Assembly (NCBI RefSeq): GCF_009017415.1
Contig: NC_092410.1
Coordinates: forward strand, 3,844,001-3,908,000
DNA: 64,000 nucleotides
From: Aspergillus flavus
Lineage: Eukaryota > Ascomycota > Eurotiomycetes > Eurotiales > Aspergillaceae
Reading direction: 5' to 3'
Every line of letters starts with the position of its first letter. Position 1 is the stretch's first letter. Under the pieces are notes generated by a model. That model made no database searches. It had not been told where the DNA came from and saw only the letters and a program-made list of their open reading frames with translations. A program made the translations under genes and the position numbers. Positions 36,796-48,352 of this stretch are shown here, one piece after another.

Positions 36796-38031
36796 AAATG
36801 CCGAGTTCACCTCGAATCCACAGGATTCCCAGTGTCTCGGATGTGGTTCATATATACCGGTCTATGTACCTGGTCCCATCTGTGCATCCTTCACCGGAGC
36901 TAAGCTCAATAAGCTCCTAACTAGAGAAACGACTCATGTAAATATAAAAGCTTTAAGTGCCACGAGGAAAAGGGTTTGTCGAACCATGGCTCCAGCCTCC
37001 GAAAGGCCGAAACGGTCGCGGAGCCCTTCCATAAGAAGCCCCCTGGTATTTGGTTTCAAACCTTAGTAAAGTCTATCAGTCGTAGGTCGAAGACGGACGC
37101 GGCTTAGCTTCAGAAGCCACTGCGTTAATGTTAGGGCTCGGCCAGCCTCTCGGATTGAGCTCAGAGGCTAAACAGGGCCCAGGCCAAGATGGGAAACTAT
37201 ACTACGATCAGATATTGGCCCCGAGAGATTGGAAGACTGCGCCAAGCCGGCTACGTTCGACAAATGCGGTACGGAGTATGTAAAGGCGTTAAGGGCAATG
37301 TCTATGTACAGTAAACTCGACAGTGCACGCCTTTCTGAGACATTAATAGACTTCCGGATGTTCAAAATCCCAAGGTCCGTGGGTTGGCCATGTTCGTATC
37401 CTGAATTTCTGCCGCAGTCGATTATCTGGTCGTCGGTGTTGGTGGAGGTTTGGCGGATCTCGTGTTAAACCTGAAATCAAAGTGCAGATCTCCCCGTTAC
37501 AGTGGGCGCTGCACTGCCTGCCACTCCATTCCAAACTGGTATAGCGAGACGATCGAGGTTTCAAACAGACCCACAGAGTAGCCCAGCAAGGAAAACGACT
37601 ACGAACAAAAGATAGCCATGGCTCCTGAAACAAGTGGTGGACGGTATTGGTCTGGTGAAGGTTCATGTCGTGGATTAAGGACTTTCCTCGGCATTGGAAA
37701 GGTTACAGTTCGAAGAATGTTGGATAACCATTCAACAAAAGGACTTGCTTCTTCGTCATGGAAATTGGTCGACGCGTTATCTCGGGGCTATCTCGGAGAA
37801 ATCTGTTGAGCCTGTTCGTACACGAAGCCACATGGCCGCCACTGACCTGGGGTTTGTGAGCGAGCCTCACTAGATAGATAGTTCAAGGGGTTTATAACAG
37901 TGACCCCTGAGTAGCTTACTTCGATCGATCCAACTACGGGGCCTCGGCATTGTAGACTGATCTATCGGGGATATTATCATTACCTGTTTATTTTGATTAT
38001 CTATCATTAGTTCAGCCGCAAAGCCCGGGGT
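36796..38031. other. Spacer between the tandem membrane-protein genes
   Basis: No gene is supported. The 5' part should hold the promoter of copy A and the 3' part the terminator of copy B. Confidence 0.45.
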
Positions 38032-39476
38032 CTAACCCCGGCCTGGAACTGTTGTAGTGGAACCCTTATGGCTATCATCAGGTCTGGGTAGTTCTTCCGT
38101 GACGTGGATGCTGGTTTGGTGCCAGATTTCGAGTGGGATTCCTTGGTGGGCTTGCTGCTCAGGGTCTTCTTTGATAATTTCCTCCGCGCTCTCCGTTTTC
38201 CGTACCCCGGACATGGTGACGGATGTCCAGAGACCCTTTTTCTGGGAGGATGTGTGTCGTCTCGTCCTACTATGCGTTCCCGTTCCATATGCGTAGGGGG
38301 TGTAGTGGTGTGTTCTGCCTTTGCTGTGCGAACTGCCGGTCCAGGAACTCAGGTTGAAGACGCGGCGGACCAGACTCCAACAGTTGGGGATGTTGGCGAC
38401 GCAGACGGCGGTGCTGGCCTCGCGGACGTACCAGAAGAGCCATTCGGGGCTGAAGGGATCTTTAAAGCTGTAGACTTTGCTGAGAGTGGCGCATAGGATC
38501 TAGGGGTCATTAGTCGCGATCGGTGGGGTTGAAGAATTTGCCGGTCTTACAATAAAGGTTCCCATGCTGAATACACCCACTAGAGTGATTTTACTACAAT
38601 CCTGTTGTTAAATACTGGACGGAGCCTACGTCGCTTGAAACGTACCTGCGTAGTGGCAAACTGGCCGATATGAGGAGTGGCAGCGGAATGCACATCATAA
38701 GAATGTCTGACGAAATATTGAAGACCATGGTCATAATGAGGTGATGTGTCGCGGTTGAACATTGCTCTAGTATTACTAGTCAGAGACTAGGTCTTTCAAT
38801 GAAGAGCGATCACATACCGTTGGGAGTGGGCACAGCCCAGTAGTTGTAGAATGGCCGACACCAAACCGCGAAGTAGAGGATCTCCAAGAGAATGTATGAG
38901 CCAACCACATAACCAGCCAGGATTTTGACGGCCAGCTGTTGCTTAATCCCTTCCCTATTACCGTCTCAGCGCATTGTTCGGTACACACGGACATTATAAC
39001 TCACGTCAACCTGGCGTAGAGGAGAAGAAGACATCCTTTGCACCCCCAAATGGTCGCTAGCATGCATTGCTCAGTTGCCAACACCAGTTTGCTACCATAA
39101 ATGCGGTCCTTGATCGACTCCGGTGTCAAATGCGCTTCGTCGCCCGGTTTCATTAAATTCGTCTGCGCATGTTCGATTCGATTCAATGTGACCACCAGCC
39201 CTGTGTAGAAGCACTATGGAAAGATTTGTAAGAAACGATAGGTCTGCTTGTATCTTTGTCGGTCGCGACATACCAATACCAGGAGCATTAAGTAGTCCTC
39301 CACTTGTAGGGCCTTCACGCTTTTCACCAACAGCAGTCGCGATATGCTGGGCAACGAGCATGTTAGTATTTGGATTTATTGATCTGTATCAGGGCTGAAA
39401 ACACTCACAATCGCAGTATTATCACGAATACCGTGACCCCATACCAAATCCACGATTCAACTTGGAACTGGGACAT
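38032..39476 (-). CDS. Rhodopsin-fold integral membrane protein, tandem copy B
   Basis: Seven exons: 39476-39409, 39346-39274, 39213-39005, 38954-38818, 38766-38646, 38593-38551, 38499-38032, giving 325 aa with all phases closed. Family landmarks are ESWIWYGV in helix 1, LQVEDYLML, FAVWCRPFYNYW, EQCSTATHHLI, ISSDILMMCIPLPLL in helix 5, KVYSFKDPFSPEWLFWYVREASTA in helix 7, and a 100-residue hydrophilic tail. Compared with copy A it keeps the internal exon sizes 73, 137 (=116+21 in A), 121 and 43 nt but lacks three introns. This shows tandem duplication followed by intron loss or gain. Ligand and role are unknown. It is likely plasma-membrane. Confidence 0.86.
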
Positions 39477-41095
39477 GGTTTCTCTGCATCGCTAAACCGG
39501 GTTTCTCAGCCCCCTGGGAAGTCACACCCTAGATGGGCGCACGCAAGGTTACATATGATAACTGTCGGACCACCGGGGATTAGATCTCAGCCAAGAAGTG
39601 GAAACGGAATCCTGGTCGTTTAGCATGGTCGATATACGTCGCAACCTGCAGGGACTGGTTCAAAACCGCCCACGGCGCAGGCAAAGTTAATTTCAACAAA
39701 AAGTCTCAGTTTCATTGTAACTACCAGTGACAATGCGGCTGCGTCAGCCGGATGGCAAGGCGAACCTAACCTTGGTGATTTCGAGGCCTCTTCTGGAAGA
39801 CGAGGTTTAGGGCAACATTCCACCATGATTGGGGCTTCGCAGGGTGGAACCCTGGTATGGGGCTCCAACGTCTCCACCGTCTGCCGTGGAAATACGAGCC
39901 TACGCCTATCAAATCCCACATCACGTCACCTTTCAAAGACACCAAAAACCCAAATACCGCGGTGCCATTGGTTTTATTCTAGCCTGCCATAAGTGGCATG
40001 GCACGGCTATTGATATGGCAGCTTGGGCTTCTCATTGGCGTCTCAGCTCGTGCCCTACGCAGACCATCTTCCGAACCTTGCCACACTATTACCATGCGCC
40101 CCTGAACGCATGAGTGGTGTCCTGGGTATGATGCAACGACTTAAGGAGAGTCCCTGGACCCTGACAAATTACCAGAACTAGCGGGAGGCTTCGGAAGATG
40201 CCTCGGCGAAAGATAAAAGTTTCTCTCAAAGAAAGTCACTTTTGCTAATGGTCTTCTAGAACTTCCAGCCCGATTCAAAAATAGATTGAGTTTGGAATGG
40301 ATAGTACATTCTAATTCCTACTTTTTGTTGTCGGTCCTCTCCTATATCAGTGCGCGATCGACTGAGGCGATGGATTCGGCCGGGCAGAGATCTTTGCATT
40401 GAATCGAGACCGAGGCCCGGTCAGGCCAACTCAAGCAAGAAAAAGTCAGTTTGTTATAGTGATTGGATCATATTAAGATAAGATGATCTTTTCTTGCTCT
40501 GAACACTCGCTTATCGCCGGATGTCCGTCTTGAAATTGCTGGATAATATCTCATATCTTATGATTCTAGATTACGAGATTGGGGAAAAAAAAGGACCCAT
40601 ATCACAGAACACAACCATGGGAAGATACCCTTCATAGCTGCCTGGCTCATGTTGACCAAATCATTCTCCTGACATCAATTATTGTGATATACTAAAAATG
40701 AGGAGATTGCCTCAAATGCCGTCGTTTTGATCATACGACCATTCGCCACCATCCACGAACGGTGGAGGTGGACCCATAATAGTGAGATGCATTTAAGCTG
40801 CTGCTCATGCGTGGGCCATAGCTCATATCCACCGTCGGCTTATGTACCCTCTTGTTGCCACCCAGGCAGAAAGTTTAAGAGGTCATAAATCAAAACGTAT
40901 GTTCATTGTCTATGCCTTCTATTTCTTAGGCACTAAAGCTATCAACGCCAGCGTGTATCCCGTGACTATTGACCAATAGAGATTGCTTACATACTTCAAC
41001 GTGACACCCAATTGGATAACTAGTCACGTGATTATACATTAGTGTCGACCACTTTTAGTAACACAGCTCCGCGAACCACACATTGTATAGATTTT
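39477..41095. other. Intergenic, no gene seen
   Basis: Boundary between the membrane-protein pair and the sugar-metabolism block. A few short frames without homology; no mobile element signature. Confidence 0.45.
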
Positions 41096-42955
41096 CTAAG
41101 CCTGCTCAATGTGCTTAGACGTTCCATCGGCCGACACCTTGTCCTCCAGTCTCTCTACTTGAATCTCATCGCGTGATGGGTAGGCCACCTGGTAAACGGT
41201 GTACCACGGTCGCTGGAACAGGCTATCCAACTCCTCAAGGGATCTTCCCGTAGTATCCTAAGAATGGTCAATGACAATATCCAAAAACTAGAAGGTAGAT
41301 ACTCACCGGCATGGCATAGAACACATAAACCAATGATATCAAACAAATACAGCTAAAAAACACAAAGGCTCCCCACTTATGCGTGGCAGCTAGAAGACTC
41401 GGCATGGCACGCGAACATCCAAAATAAAACGCCCAATGGAACGCCATGGAAATGGACATGTTCAACGACCGGATGCGAATGGGGAATATTTCTGAGCCAA
41501 CAAGGTAAGGGATACTAAACCAGCCAATACTCCAGGCCACCGCGTGGAGGAAGATCGCAACGATGGCGGCAGTAGATGCCCGAGACGCACTGGGAGTCGC
41601 CTCGATCTCGTCAGCGGAGAGATGGCTGGTGACGCCGAGATATGCCCCGACAAATATCAAAGTGATCAGTTGGAGACTGATTCCGGTCATCAAAGATCGG
41701 CGTCGACCGATAAAATCTACAATGAATAATGCAAAGCACACCGTGCTCACAAACTTGACCACTCCATAGATTCCGGTCGCCAAAAATTTGGCCTCGTCCC
41801 CACTGATTCCCAGGTATCCGAAGATAGTAGGTGAATACTGTGTTATCGCGTTGGCGCCCGACCACTGGGAGAACAGCGTGGCCATAAAGATCAAGAAGAA
41901 GCGACGGCGGTTCTCAACGGGGACAAAAGTCTCCTTTAGGAGGTCCCATACGGTTGCATTGCTGACAGCTTCGGTTTCATGCAATATTTGAGCGTCCATG
42001 CCAGCTAGTTCGGATAGGACCACAGAATGATCACGAGGTAAGTGGCGAAGCTTGGACATGGTTGCTGCTGCTTCCTCTCGGTGGCCCTTGTAAAGAAGCC
42101 ATCGAGGAGATTCCGAGCAGAAGAAAGTTCCGAAACCCCAGACCACAGCTGGGACAATCTGAAGGAGAGTGGGGAGCATCCATTGCTCGTCGACGCCAGG
42201 GTACTGTTTAGTGACTCCGTAATTAACGAAAAAGCCTAGCACTACACCTAGCTGCTGGCAAGCCGCGAACAGAACTGTAAGAAGACCACGAATAGCTTTC
42301 GGCGAGATCTATAAAAGTCTGACTAAGCATGTGTAACCATGGAAAAAAACATGATTGGGCGCGGCATACCTCAGTAATATAAACCGGAGGAACAATTGAC
42401 AAAGGGCCAATTCCCAACCCTGCAATAAATCTGGAGGCATAAAGCCCGGAAAGGTTTCCTCCGCAGAGCCCTTGACCCAAGACGCCAGCGATGTAGATGA
42501 CTGTAGCAATGCGGAGCGTCCAACGTCGGCCAAATCGATCGTTGATGGGGGAGCACTATATGGACAGTTGCATAAGTATGGTTGATCCATCTGTCGATTT
42601 GTAGCGAAAGCAACTCACCCCAAGACACCCAAAGACCGCTCCAGCTGTGGCTATAGATACTAGCCATCCTTTTGTGTTGGCATACTCATCCTCTGACTGT
42701 GTATCGAGACCAAAGCGGGCCTTAAAATGAGCTTGCGTAACGATCGAGGCAATGTTTCCTGTGATAGACCCATGAATTAATACTAAAGCCAGGTGCGAAA
42801 CTTCCACATTGGGCAGGGGGTCATTGCTCACCTTCATCAAACCCTTTCGACACACCAGAAAGGGCGAAGAAGCACGTACACATTAAAACATAGGCATTGA
42901 AAACTTCCTTTGGGGCATCTTGCATAGCCCTTCTCGCTTCCGAGATAAGTCCCAT
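41096..42955 (-). CDS. MFS sugar transporter (sugar porter family), cluster uptake system
   Basis: Five exons: 42955-42832, 42758-42619, 42555-42370, 42308-41307, 41257-41096, giving 537 aa. SP-family marks are GVSKGFDEGNIA in helix 1, NDRFGRRWT in loop 2-3, the Y-I-T-E stretch after helix 4, CSESPRWLLYKG after helix 6, SQWSGANAITQYSP in helix 7, VDFIGRRRSL in loop 8-9, and TTGRSLEELDSLF at the end of helix 12. It is a plasma-membrane proton symporter for a sugar or related polyol/acid; the substrate is unassigned. It is divergent from the lactonase gene across 312 bp carrying a TCGGA...TCCGA palindrome, so the two are probably switched on together. The C-terminal tail is charged and 40 residues long. 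Confidence 0.92.
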
Positions 42956-43267
42956 GGCGTGAGAATCTTAGGAGGAAATCTATAATCTATAATCGAGAGA
43001 ATGTAGAATTGTGCTTTCCACCCTCTATTTAGGGGTTACAGCAATTCCAAGAATTGAAGCTTTGTACTAGTCCGTTCAAAATATTATACCGTTAGGGTTT
43101 CAACTCCATATTCTGACCGGTCACACGGCCGTCGGAAAATATCCGACGCTCCACCGGTCTCACGGCCCCATGGGGTAAACAGAGTTTTTTTCTAAGTTCA
43201 AGTTCATATATAGACTCAGATATACCCCTCCGCATCTAGCCAATGTCGCTTAAGCTCTCCGTCGAAA
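42956..43267. promoter_or_regulatory. Bidirectional promoter of transporter and lactonase genes
   Basis: 312 bp between the divergent start codons. It contains the composite element at 43116-43167 and AT-rich stretches on both sides (TATATAGA near 43207 towards the lactonase). Confidence 0.55.
43116..43167. promoter_or_regulatory. Composite element: palindrome flanked by a 15-bp direct repeat
   Basis: CGTCGGA-AAATA-TCCGACG (43130-43148, perfect 7-bp arms) is flanked by ACCGGTCACACGGCC (43116-43130) and ACCGGTCTCACGGCC (43153-43167), which match at 14 of 15 bases. Inverted CGG/CCG triplets are the usual Zn2Cys6 dimer target. It sits 120-138 bp (palindrome) from the lactonase ATG and 175-193 bp from the transporter ATG. 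Confidence 0.6.
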
Positions 43268-44268
43268 ATGAATTTCTATCCAGTTCCCCCGGTTATCCAA
43301 GCCGAGATCTATGTCCGCATCCCGGACTCCCTCAGATGCACCGGCCAGCCCACTGAGTGGCGCGGTGGATCAGCTGTTCCGGCGTCTGACATTTTCCTCG
43401 AAGGTCCCACTTACGTTGCCGATGGCAGTCTCTACATAGTAGACGTCCCGTATGGCCGGATTCTCAAGGTGGATGCGGAAAAGCAGGTGACGGAGTGCGT
43501 TCGATGGGATGGGGAGCCGAACGGTCTTGTGGTGCGAGAGGATGGCTGCATCGTGATTGCGGATTATAAGCAAGTATGTGGCCTGGATTGAATGTATCGC
43601 TTGTAAAGTATTTGTTGGTTAATCGACCTGAATAGGGAATTCTTCTATTCGATCCTTCTACAAATACAATATCTCCGCTGCTTACTCGGCGCAACCTCGA
43701 GAGGTTCAAGGGCCCTAACGACTTGATCATCTCCTCCACGAACGACATCTACTTCACCGATCAGGGTCAAACGGGAATGACCGATCAGACCGGATGCGTC
43801 TATCGGCTCTCGCCCACGGGCAAGCTCGACTGCCTGGTTTCCAACGGAATTTCCCCGAATGGCCTGGCCCTCTCCCCCGATGAGCGGTTTTTGTACGTGG
43901 CTATGACTCGCTCCAATGCCGTCTGGCGACTTCCTCTACATGCCGATGGGTCTACTACCAAAGTCGGTCTCTTCTTTCAGTCCTTTGGATGTGCGGGTCC
44001 TGATGGACTTGCCGTGGACGAAGAGGGGAATGTATTTATCTGCCATCCCAGCCTCGGTTCGGTGTTTGTCGTGGATGCAGACGGAATTCCCAAGGCGAGG
44101 ATTGTAACAGCGCCAGAAGGTGGAAAGAATCTGACGAACTGTACCTTTGGTGGCCCGGATGGGAAAACATTGTTTATCACAGATAGTATCAAAGGCAATG
44201 TGCAATGTGTGCGATGGCACTGTAGGGGAGTTCCAGTCTCAAAGAAGGTGAAACAAGCCAAGATATAG
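43268..44268 (+). CDS. SMP-30/gluconolactonase-type lactonase
   Basis: Two exons: 43268-43573 and 43636-44268, giving 312 aa. The six-bladed propeller family hydrolyses sugar 1,4/1,5-lactones to aldonic acids using one divalent metal. The expected ligands are visible: Glu45 in FLEGPTY, Asn177 in SPNGLALSPD, Asp225 in GPDGLAVD; Asn130 in KGPNDL occupies the substrate-side position. The protein lacks a signal peptide, so it is cytosolic. It is divergent from the sugar transporter and convergent with the 2-hydroxyacid dehydrogenase (63 bp between stops), so it sits inside the metabolic block. The likely step is opening of a sugar lactone made by the block's dehydrogenase; the specific sugar is unknown. 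A strictosidine-synthase-like role is less likely given the EGP motif. Confidence 0.9.
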
Positions 44269-44331
44269 AGTATAAATATCAATAAATTGAATTCAAAGTT
44301 CATCATGTCCACATTAATCACCTATTTACAA

Positions 44332-45306
44332 TCACAGTCTCGAGAGATATTGGTACAGGTTATCCACTGCTGCCGTGGCACTGGCCAGTTGCGCCCTTGA
44401 GGTGGCAGCGCCAATGTGTGGTGTGCTAATAACATTCAGATTCTTCCAGAGGGCCTCATACTTCTCATGGCTTGGTGGCTCTTGCTCATGACAATCTAAC
44501 CCTGCGCCCCACAGATGCCCCTCTGATAACGCCTTGGTGAGGTCGGCCTCGTTGATAATACCACCCCGAGCAGCATTGATTAGAATTGCGTCGGGCTTCA
44601 TTGCGCGGATTTGTTCATAGGAGATCATGTTTCGAGTCTCTGCGGTAAGGGGGACGTGGACAGAGAGCACGTCTGCCTGGACAAGCACCTCGTCGACACT
44701 CTTTGCCCTGGTATGTGGGATATGGGACCACACATCCTCGGGCATGTAGGCGTCATAAGCAACAATGTTGGCGTCGAAGCCACCGCGGAAGATTTCCGCC
44801 ACTGTACGTCCGATATTCCCCATACCGATGATGCCGATCGTCTTCTGATACAGAGTCAACCCATTGCAGGTCTCCTTCGGTACGGGCTTCAACATTTGCC
44901 GGGTTGTGATGGACCGAATTCCCCGAGCAACCGACAAGGCCAGTGCAACGACCAGCTCTGCAACGTCCCGCGCATTGGCACCGGGGGTGTTGAGGATCTT
45001 GATACCCCTCTGTGCGCAGGCATCCTGATTGATCTTGTCAATTCCCACGCCATGCTTGCCGATGGCAATCAAATTCGGGCAGCTCGCGATGTCATCTGCC
45101 GTAACATATGAGCCTCGAACTAGCAGCGCTCGGGCATTTTGCCGCCAGTTCTTGAATTCTTCATCCTGAGGTTGGATAATGTTGAACAGAGTCTTAGCGT
45201 ACTCGATGGCCGTGGGAGGGAAGGTGTCAAGAACATAGACGGTAGGCTTGCTTTCAGCGGTCGAAGGACCTGCTGAGGATGAGAGTTCCGTGATTCCGGG
45301 GGCCAT
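44332..45306 (-). CDS. D-isomer-specific 2-hydroxyacid dehydrogenase
   Basis: Single exon, 324 aa. The family reduces 2-keto acids (glyoxylate, hydroxypyruvate and similar) or oxidises D-2-hydroxyacids/3-phosphoglycerate with NAD(P)H. The Rossmann motif is GMGNIG at 161-166, with Asp185 in VAYDAY suggesting NAD preference. The catalytic set is Arg247 (NAARGG), Glu276 (HEQEPP) and His297 (TPHIGAA). The substrate-loop KHGVGID at 84-90 is typical of the phosphoglycerate-dehydrogenase-like branch, but the short length without ACT/regulatory domains argues for a catabolic enzyme rather than serine synthesis. It sits 126 bp downstream of a Zn2Cys6 gene in the same direction. An inverted repeat TCGGAC...GTCCGA is 92-111 bp upstream of its ATG. 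It may process a keto acid or glycolaldehyde-type product of the aldolase. Confidence 0.93.
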   Translation of the reverse strand: MAPGITELSSSAGPSTAESKPTVYVLDTFPPTAIEYAKTLFNIIQPQDEEFKNWRQNARALLVRGSYVTADDIASCPNLIAIGKHGVGIDKINQDACAQRGIKILNTPGANARDVAELVVALALSVARGIRSITTRQMLKPVPKETCNGLTLYQKTIGIIGMGNIGRTVAEIFRGGFDANIVAYDAYMPEDVWSHIPHTRAKSVDEVLVQADVLSVHVPLTAETRNMISYEQIRAMKPDAILINAARGGIINEADLTKALSEGHLWGAGLDCHEQEPPSHEKYEALWKNLNVISTPHIGAATSRAQLASATAAVDNLYQYLSRL

Positions 45307-45397
45307 ATTTTCGATATACTTGATAGCTGAATACTTCCAAGCGATTTGATTGTTGGGTAGAGGTGATAGGATTATCCATGGTGGTATATATGATCGA

Positions 45398-45417
45398 TCG
45401 GACCGGAATCCGTCCGA
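45398..45417. promoter_or_regulatory. Inverted repeat TCGGAC-N8-GTCCGA upstream of hydroxyacid dehydrogenase
   Basis: TCGGACCGGAATCCGTCCGA: 6-bp arms around a second nested CGG-AAT-CCG pair. It lies in the 126-bp gap between the regulator stop and the dehydrogenase ATG. It resembles the sites at 43130-43148 and 51867-51887. Confidence 0.55.
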
Positions 45418-45432
45418 CGGGCGTCTTCCGGG

Positions 45433-47561
45433 TCATGCGCGCCATACCCGGAGGAAGTCCTGGATTAGATCTTGCATCGGATCCGAAATTATCTGTGGTA
45501 ATTCATCTAAAGCCTGTTGTCGGACATATTAGTCGATAATAGGCCTAAGATAATGCGGGGAAAGCTTACCGGGTCGTGGTATGCTCCTTGGCCAGCCACG
45601 CTCGATAGGGCTAGGAGTAGTTTCCTGAGCACCTTGAGAGACGGAAACCGCTCCCCAATTGTCGTTAACAAGGCTGTGCATTTGCTAATAATGGCTGTCT
45701 CCCGTGGAGGCCCTGCAAGTGGCGACAGGGAAGGAAGGCAAGTGGCAAGTACACCCGCCGCGAAAAGATCGAACCCGTCAATGAATGATGCTGCAAGCTT
45801 TCCTTGTTCAGAGTAAGAGTATGCAGCATTGATATATGCTTGACAGCTATCGACGACGTCATTTTCAACGGCTCGAGCGTCTCTTATTATACCACCATTG
45901 GGCTGTGTACCTCGGGTCAACAATGCAATCTGAGTTAACGCTCTGCAGGTGAGCTGCTTTATCGAGACGGAAAGGGCACTGTCGCCAGGAACGAAGTCCC
46001 TTACGGACTTTGGTAGATCTCGCCAGTGGCTTAGGTTGCGGTAATGGTACAAACGCCCTCGGGAGGAAGAACTCCGCACACTAGACAGAAGTCGAGCATG
46101 CATGATGATATGGCAACCAAAGTCGAACTCGGCTACCGTCTTCGAAGTAGAGTTGTACACTGGAAGCTTGACGGGATTAGCAGCTGCCACTGAACCTCCG
46201 TACATTGTGCGCTTACCTGAACCAGGATGTCCTCGTCTTCAATACTAAACGGGCGGTCCATTACGCAGCTGATGGTTCTGCGGCGTTATCAGTCATGGCC
46301 CATCGCGCAAAAGCCTCCGTCTTAGTCGACCTACCTGTCAAGTACATATAGGGCCCAGAAGATGCTGCGTCTGCTGTTCAGCTCTTCTTGGCTTGTATCA
46401 GAGTCTGGATACGGCTCCCGATGCAACCTAAACGAGATGCATTTCTTCATTGCCAATCCTACCAAGTGCCAAGTGGATCCTCCGAGTGAACTGAGCATAG
46501 AATACAAAGCCAATGACCACAGGCAGTGTAGGGTCTTTACACAGTTTACCTGCTCTATAATGATGGTAAGTCTCTCCGTCGCTGCTGCATGCAAACCCGT
46601 CGCCAATAGCTCACTACCAGGTTCTGGCGTAAGTAACATCCCAATAGCTACAGCCATGTAGACTCTGAATTCCAAGAACGCGGTGTCCGGATTGGGGGCC
46701 TTCGTATGACTCGGCTGCCCTCTATGGGCATCAAAGTAGGAATCAAATTCACCCTGTAACTTCCTCCGATCGATGTGAAGAAACATCACCCCGACGTGAT
46801 CGAGGAAACGGTTCACGTAAGGTGTGGCAAACTCCTTGGTGATCCCCGTCGCAGGTCCCATCATGGTAACGAATGTTCGTCGATGATTGCACAAATCTCG
46901 AGACTGTGATGGATCCTCGCCTGAAATGACCAGGGCGGCTCTCACCATATTCCCCATAGCTAGTTCTTGAGGGAATCCACGGGTTTCGTCTCGTGGCTCC
47001 GCCATCGCATTTCGGGACAGGAATCCAATCTCCCCCATCGCCACCTGTACAGACCGCTCACTGAAACTGGTGGGAGCTGTTGATGGTGTCGGGTTCGACT
47101 CTCCAGGGCTACCTGCCGAAGTAGTCTCCATGTTCGGCGACAGCCGGGGTCCAGGGACCGACTCATCCCTTTCTCGGCGTGCCCGTTGCTGTCGAAACTG
47201 CGCGTCTAACTCGTCCCTTTTTCTCTTGAGGGTTTCCACATAGCTAGATTCTGTTATTAGCTCTGCTCAGCCTTCCCTACTGCTCAACACTCACTTTGGT
47301 ACGGCAGCATGCGAGAGGCCACTGCCCTCCTCCGTAGTGGGCCCGATGGGGACGCGCCGGGGGGCACATTGTGCATCAGCTTCAACACAGGTCGTGCACG
47401 CTGGCAACTGTCTATCACACTATGACAGGTTAGCTCACATAGCGGGTGTACAGCATCATCGGCAAGACCTTTTGCTTGCGTTTCCAGCATCTCTCGCAGG
47501 CCTGGAGTCTCCGTGGAATGGCTGGAGCCGAGCCAGTGGATGTCCGACGATCAGCCTCCAT
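45433..47561 (-). CDS. Zn(II)2Cys6 transcription factor, cluster regulator 1
   Basis: Six exons: 47561-47469, 47419-47295, 47243-46335, 46277-46217, 46166-45570, 45513-45433, giving 621 aa. The zinc cluster is Cys22, 25, 32, 39, 42 and 49. The 49-nt first intron (unusual donor GTCTTG) falls exactly before the third Cys codon. A coiled linker follows (VETLKRKRDELDAQFRQQRARRERDE). The Fungal_trans domain reads RRSIFWALYVLDR and TISCVMDRPFSIEDEDI across the exon 3-4 junction, which confirms the splice. The C-terminus is short. The protein is a nuclear activator/repressor, probably of the surrounding catabolic genes. It is head-to-head with regulator 2 across 791 bp that carries several TCGGA/TCCGA pentamers, suggesting auto- or cross-regulation. 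Confidence 0.9.
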
Positions 47562-48352
47562 GTCCGATAACTCAGTGACAATAGCGGGGAAGGACAAGAA
47601 TCCTATCGGACATTATGTTGGGGTAAAGCAGCGCTAAGTAGGAGTCAAGTAGTAGGAAGTGGATGTTGTCCGAGGGTTGTTGGTCGGATCTTTCCCGATT
47701 ACCATACATTACCCTCAACGCTCTTTGCCGGCCCGGCAGATTGCTTCCAGTGCATTGCCGAAGACGATATAACTATCGTAGACTCACATTTTACTCCTCC
47801 CACGTTCGTTACGACAATAGAGTTCTGCTATTTACACATAGCCTCGTGTCATAAAATCATGCAATCCTCATGTGGAGGTGTAAATGCGGGGTTTCATGCG
47901 AACCCAGCGAGATACTCGTGGCCAAGCACTCATCTGGAAAGCCTCTCTGGAACTTAACATTGGTCTTTTAGTTCCTCTTATTGATCTAGACGAGGCTGGA
48001 GGGCTCGGGTATACTTGGCCATTGTTCTTAGAGTCTACCAGCAGCCAGTTAAGGCTAACCAAGTAATATAATGCGGTAGAAAGGCAGTCCCTCGATTTGC
48101 GACCTGCCCTTTTTATGGGGTAAGTTTCATGCCAAGCCAATCTTCTTGTATCAATATACATACTAGCGGTAACAAAAATTGCCGGGGCTCCGCATTCTTT
48201 CCCCGCGAGTGGCGGATGCATGAAGTCGTCCACTCCCCAAAGGGAAGTGCTTGCATGAGCCTCTCTGTCTGTACCTACTCGGACAGTTGAAGCCATACAC
48301 GCCTACAGGTATGATAGGGGTCGATTTTGAATAAGCCCACCCTGTGGCAAGC
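47562..48352. promoter_or_regulatory. Divergent promoter of the two cluster regulators
   Basis: Non-coding. TCGGA/TCCGA pentamers occur at 47606-47610, 47669-47673 and 47684-47688, with others overlapping the regulator 1 start (around 47543 and 47563). The 47669 and 47684 pair is everted (TCCGA-N10-TCGGA). Confidence 0.5.

Noticed and set aside
36569..37066. 165-codon plus-strand open frame near membrane protein copy A
   Set aside because: Overlaps the first exons and promoter of copy A; no homology and no splice structure.
44611..45111. 166-codon plus-strand open frame
   Set aside because: Antisense to the 2-hydroxyacid dehydrogenase, whose motifs are complete; composition is typical of a shadow frame.
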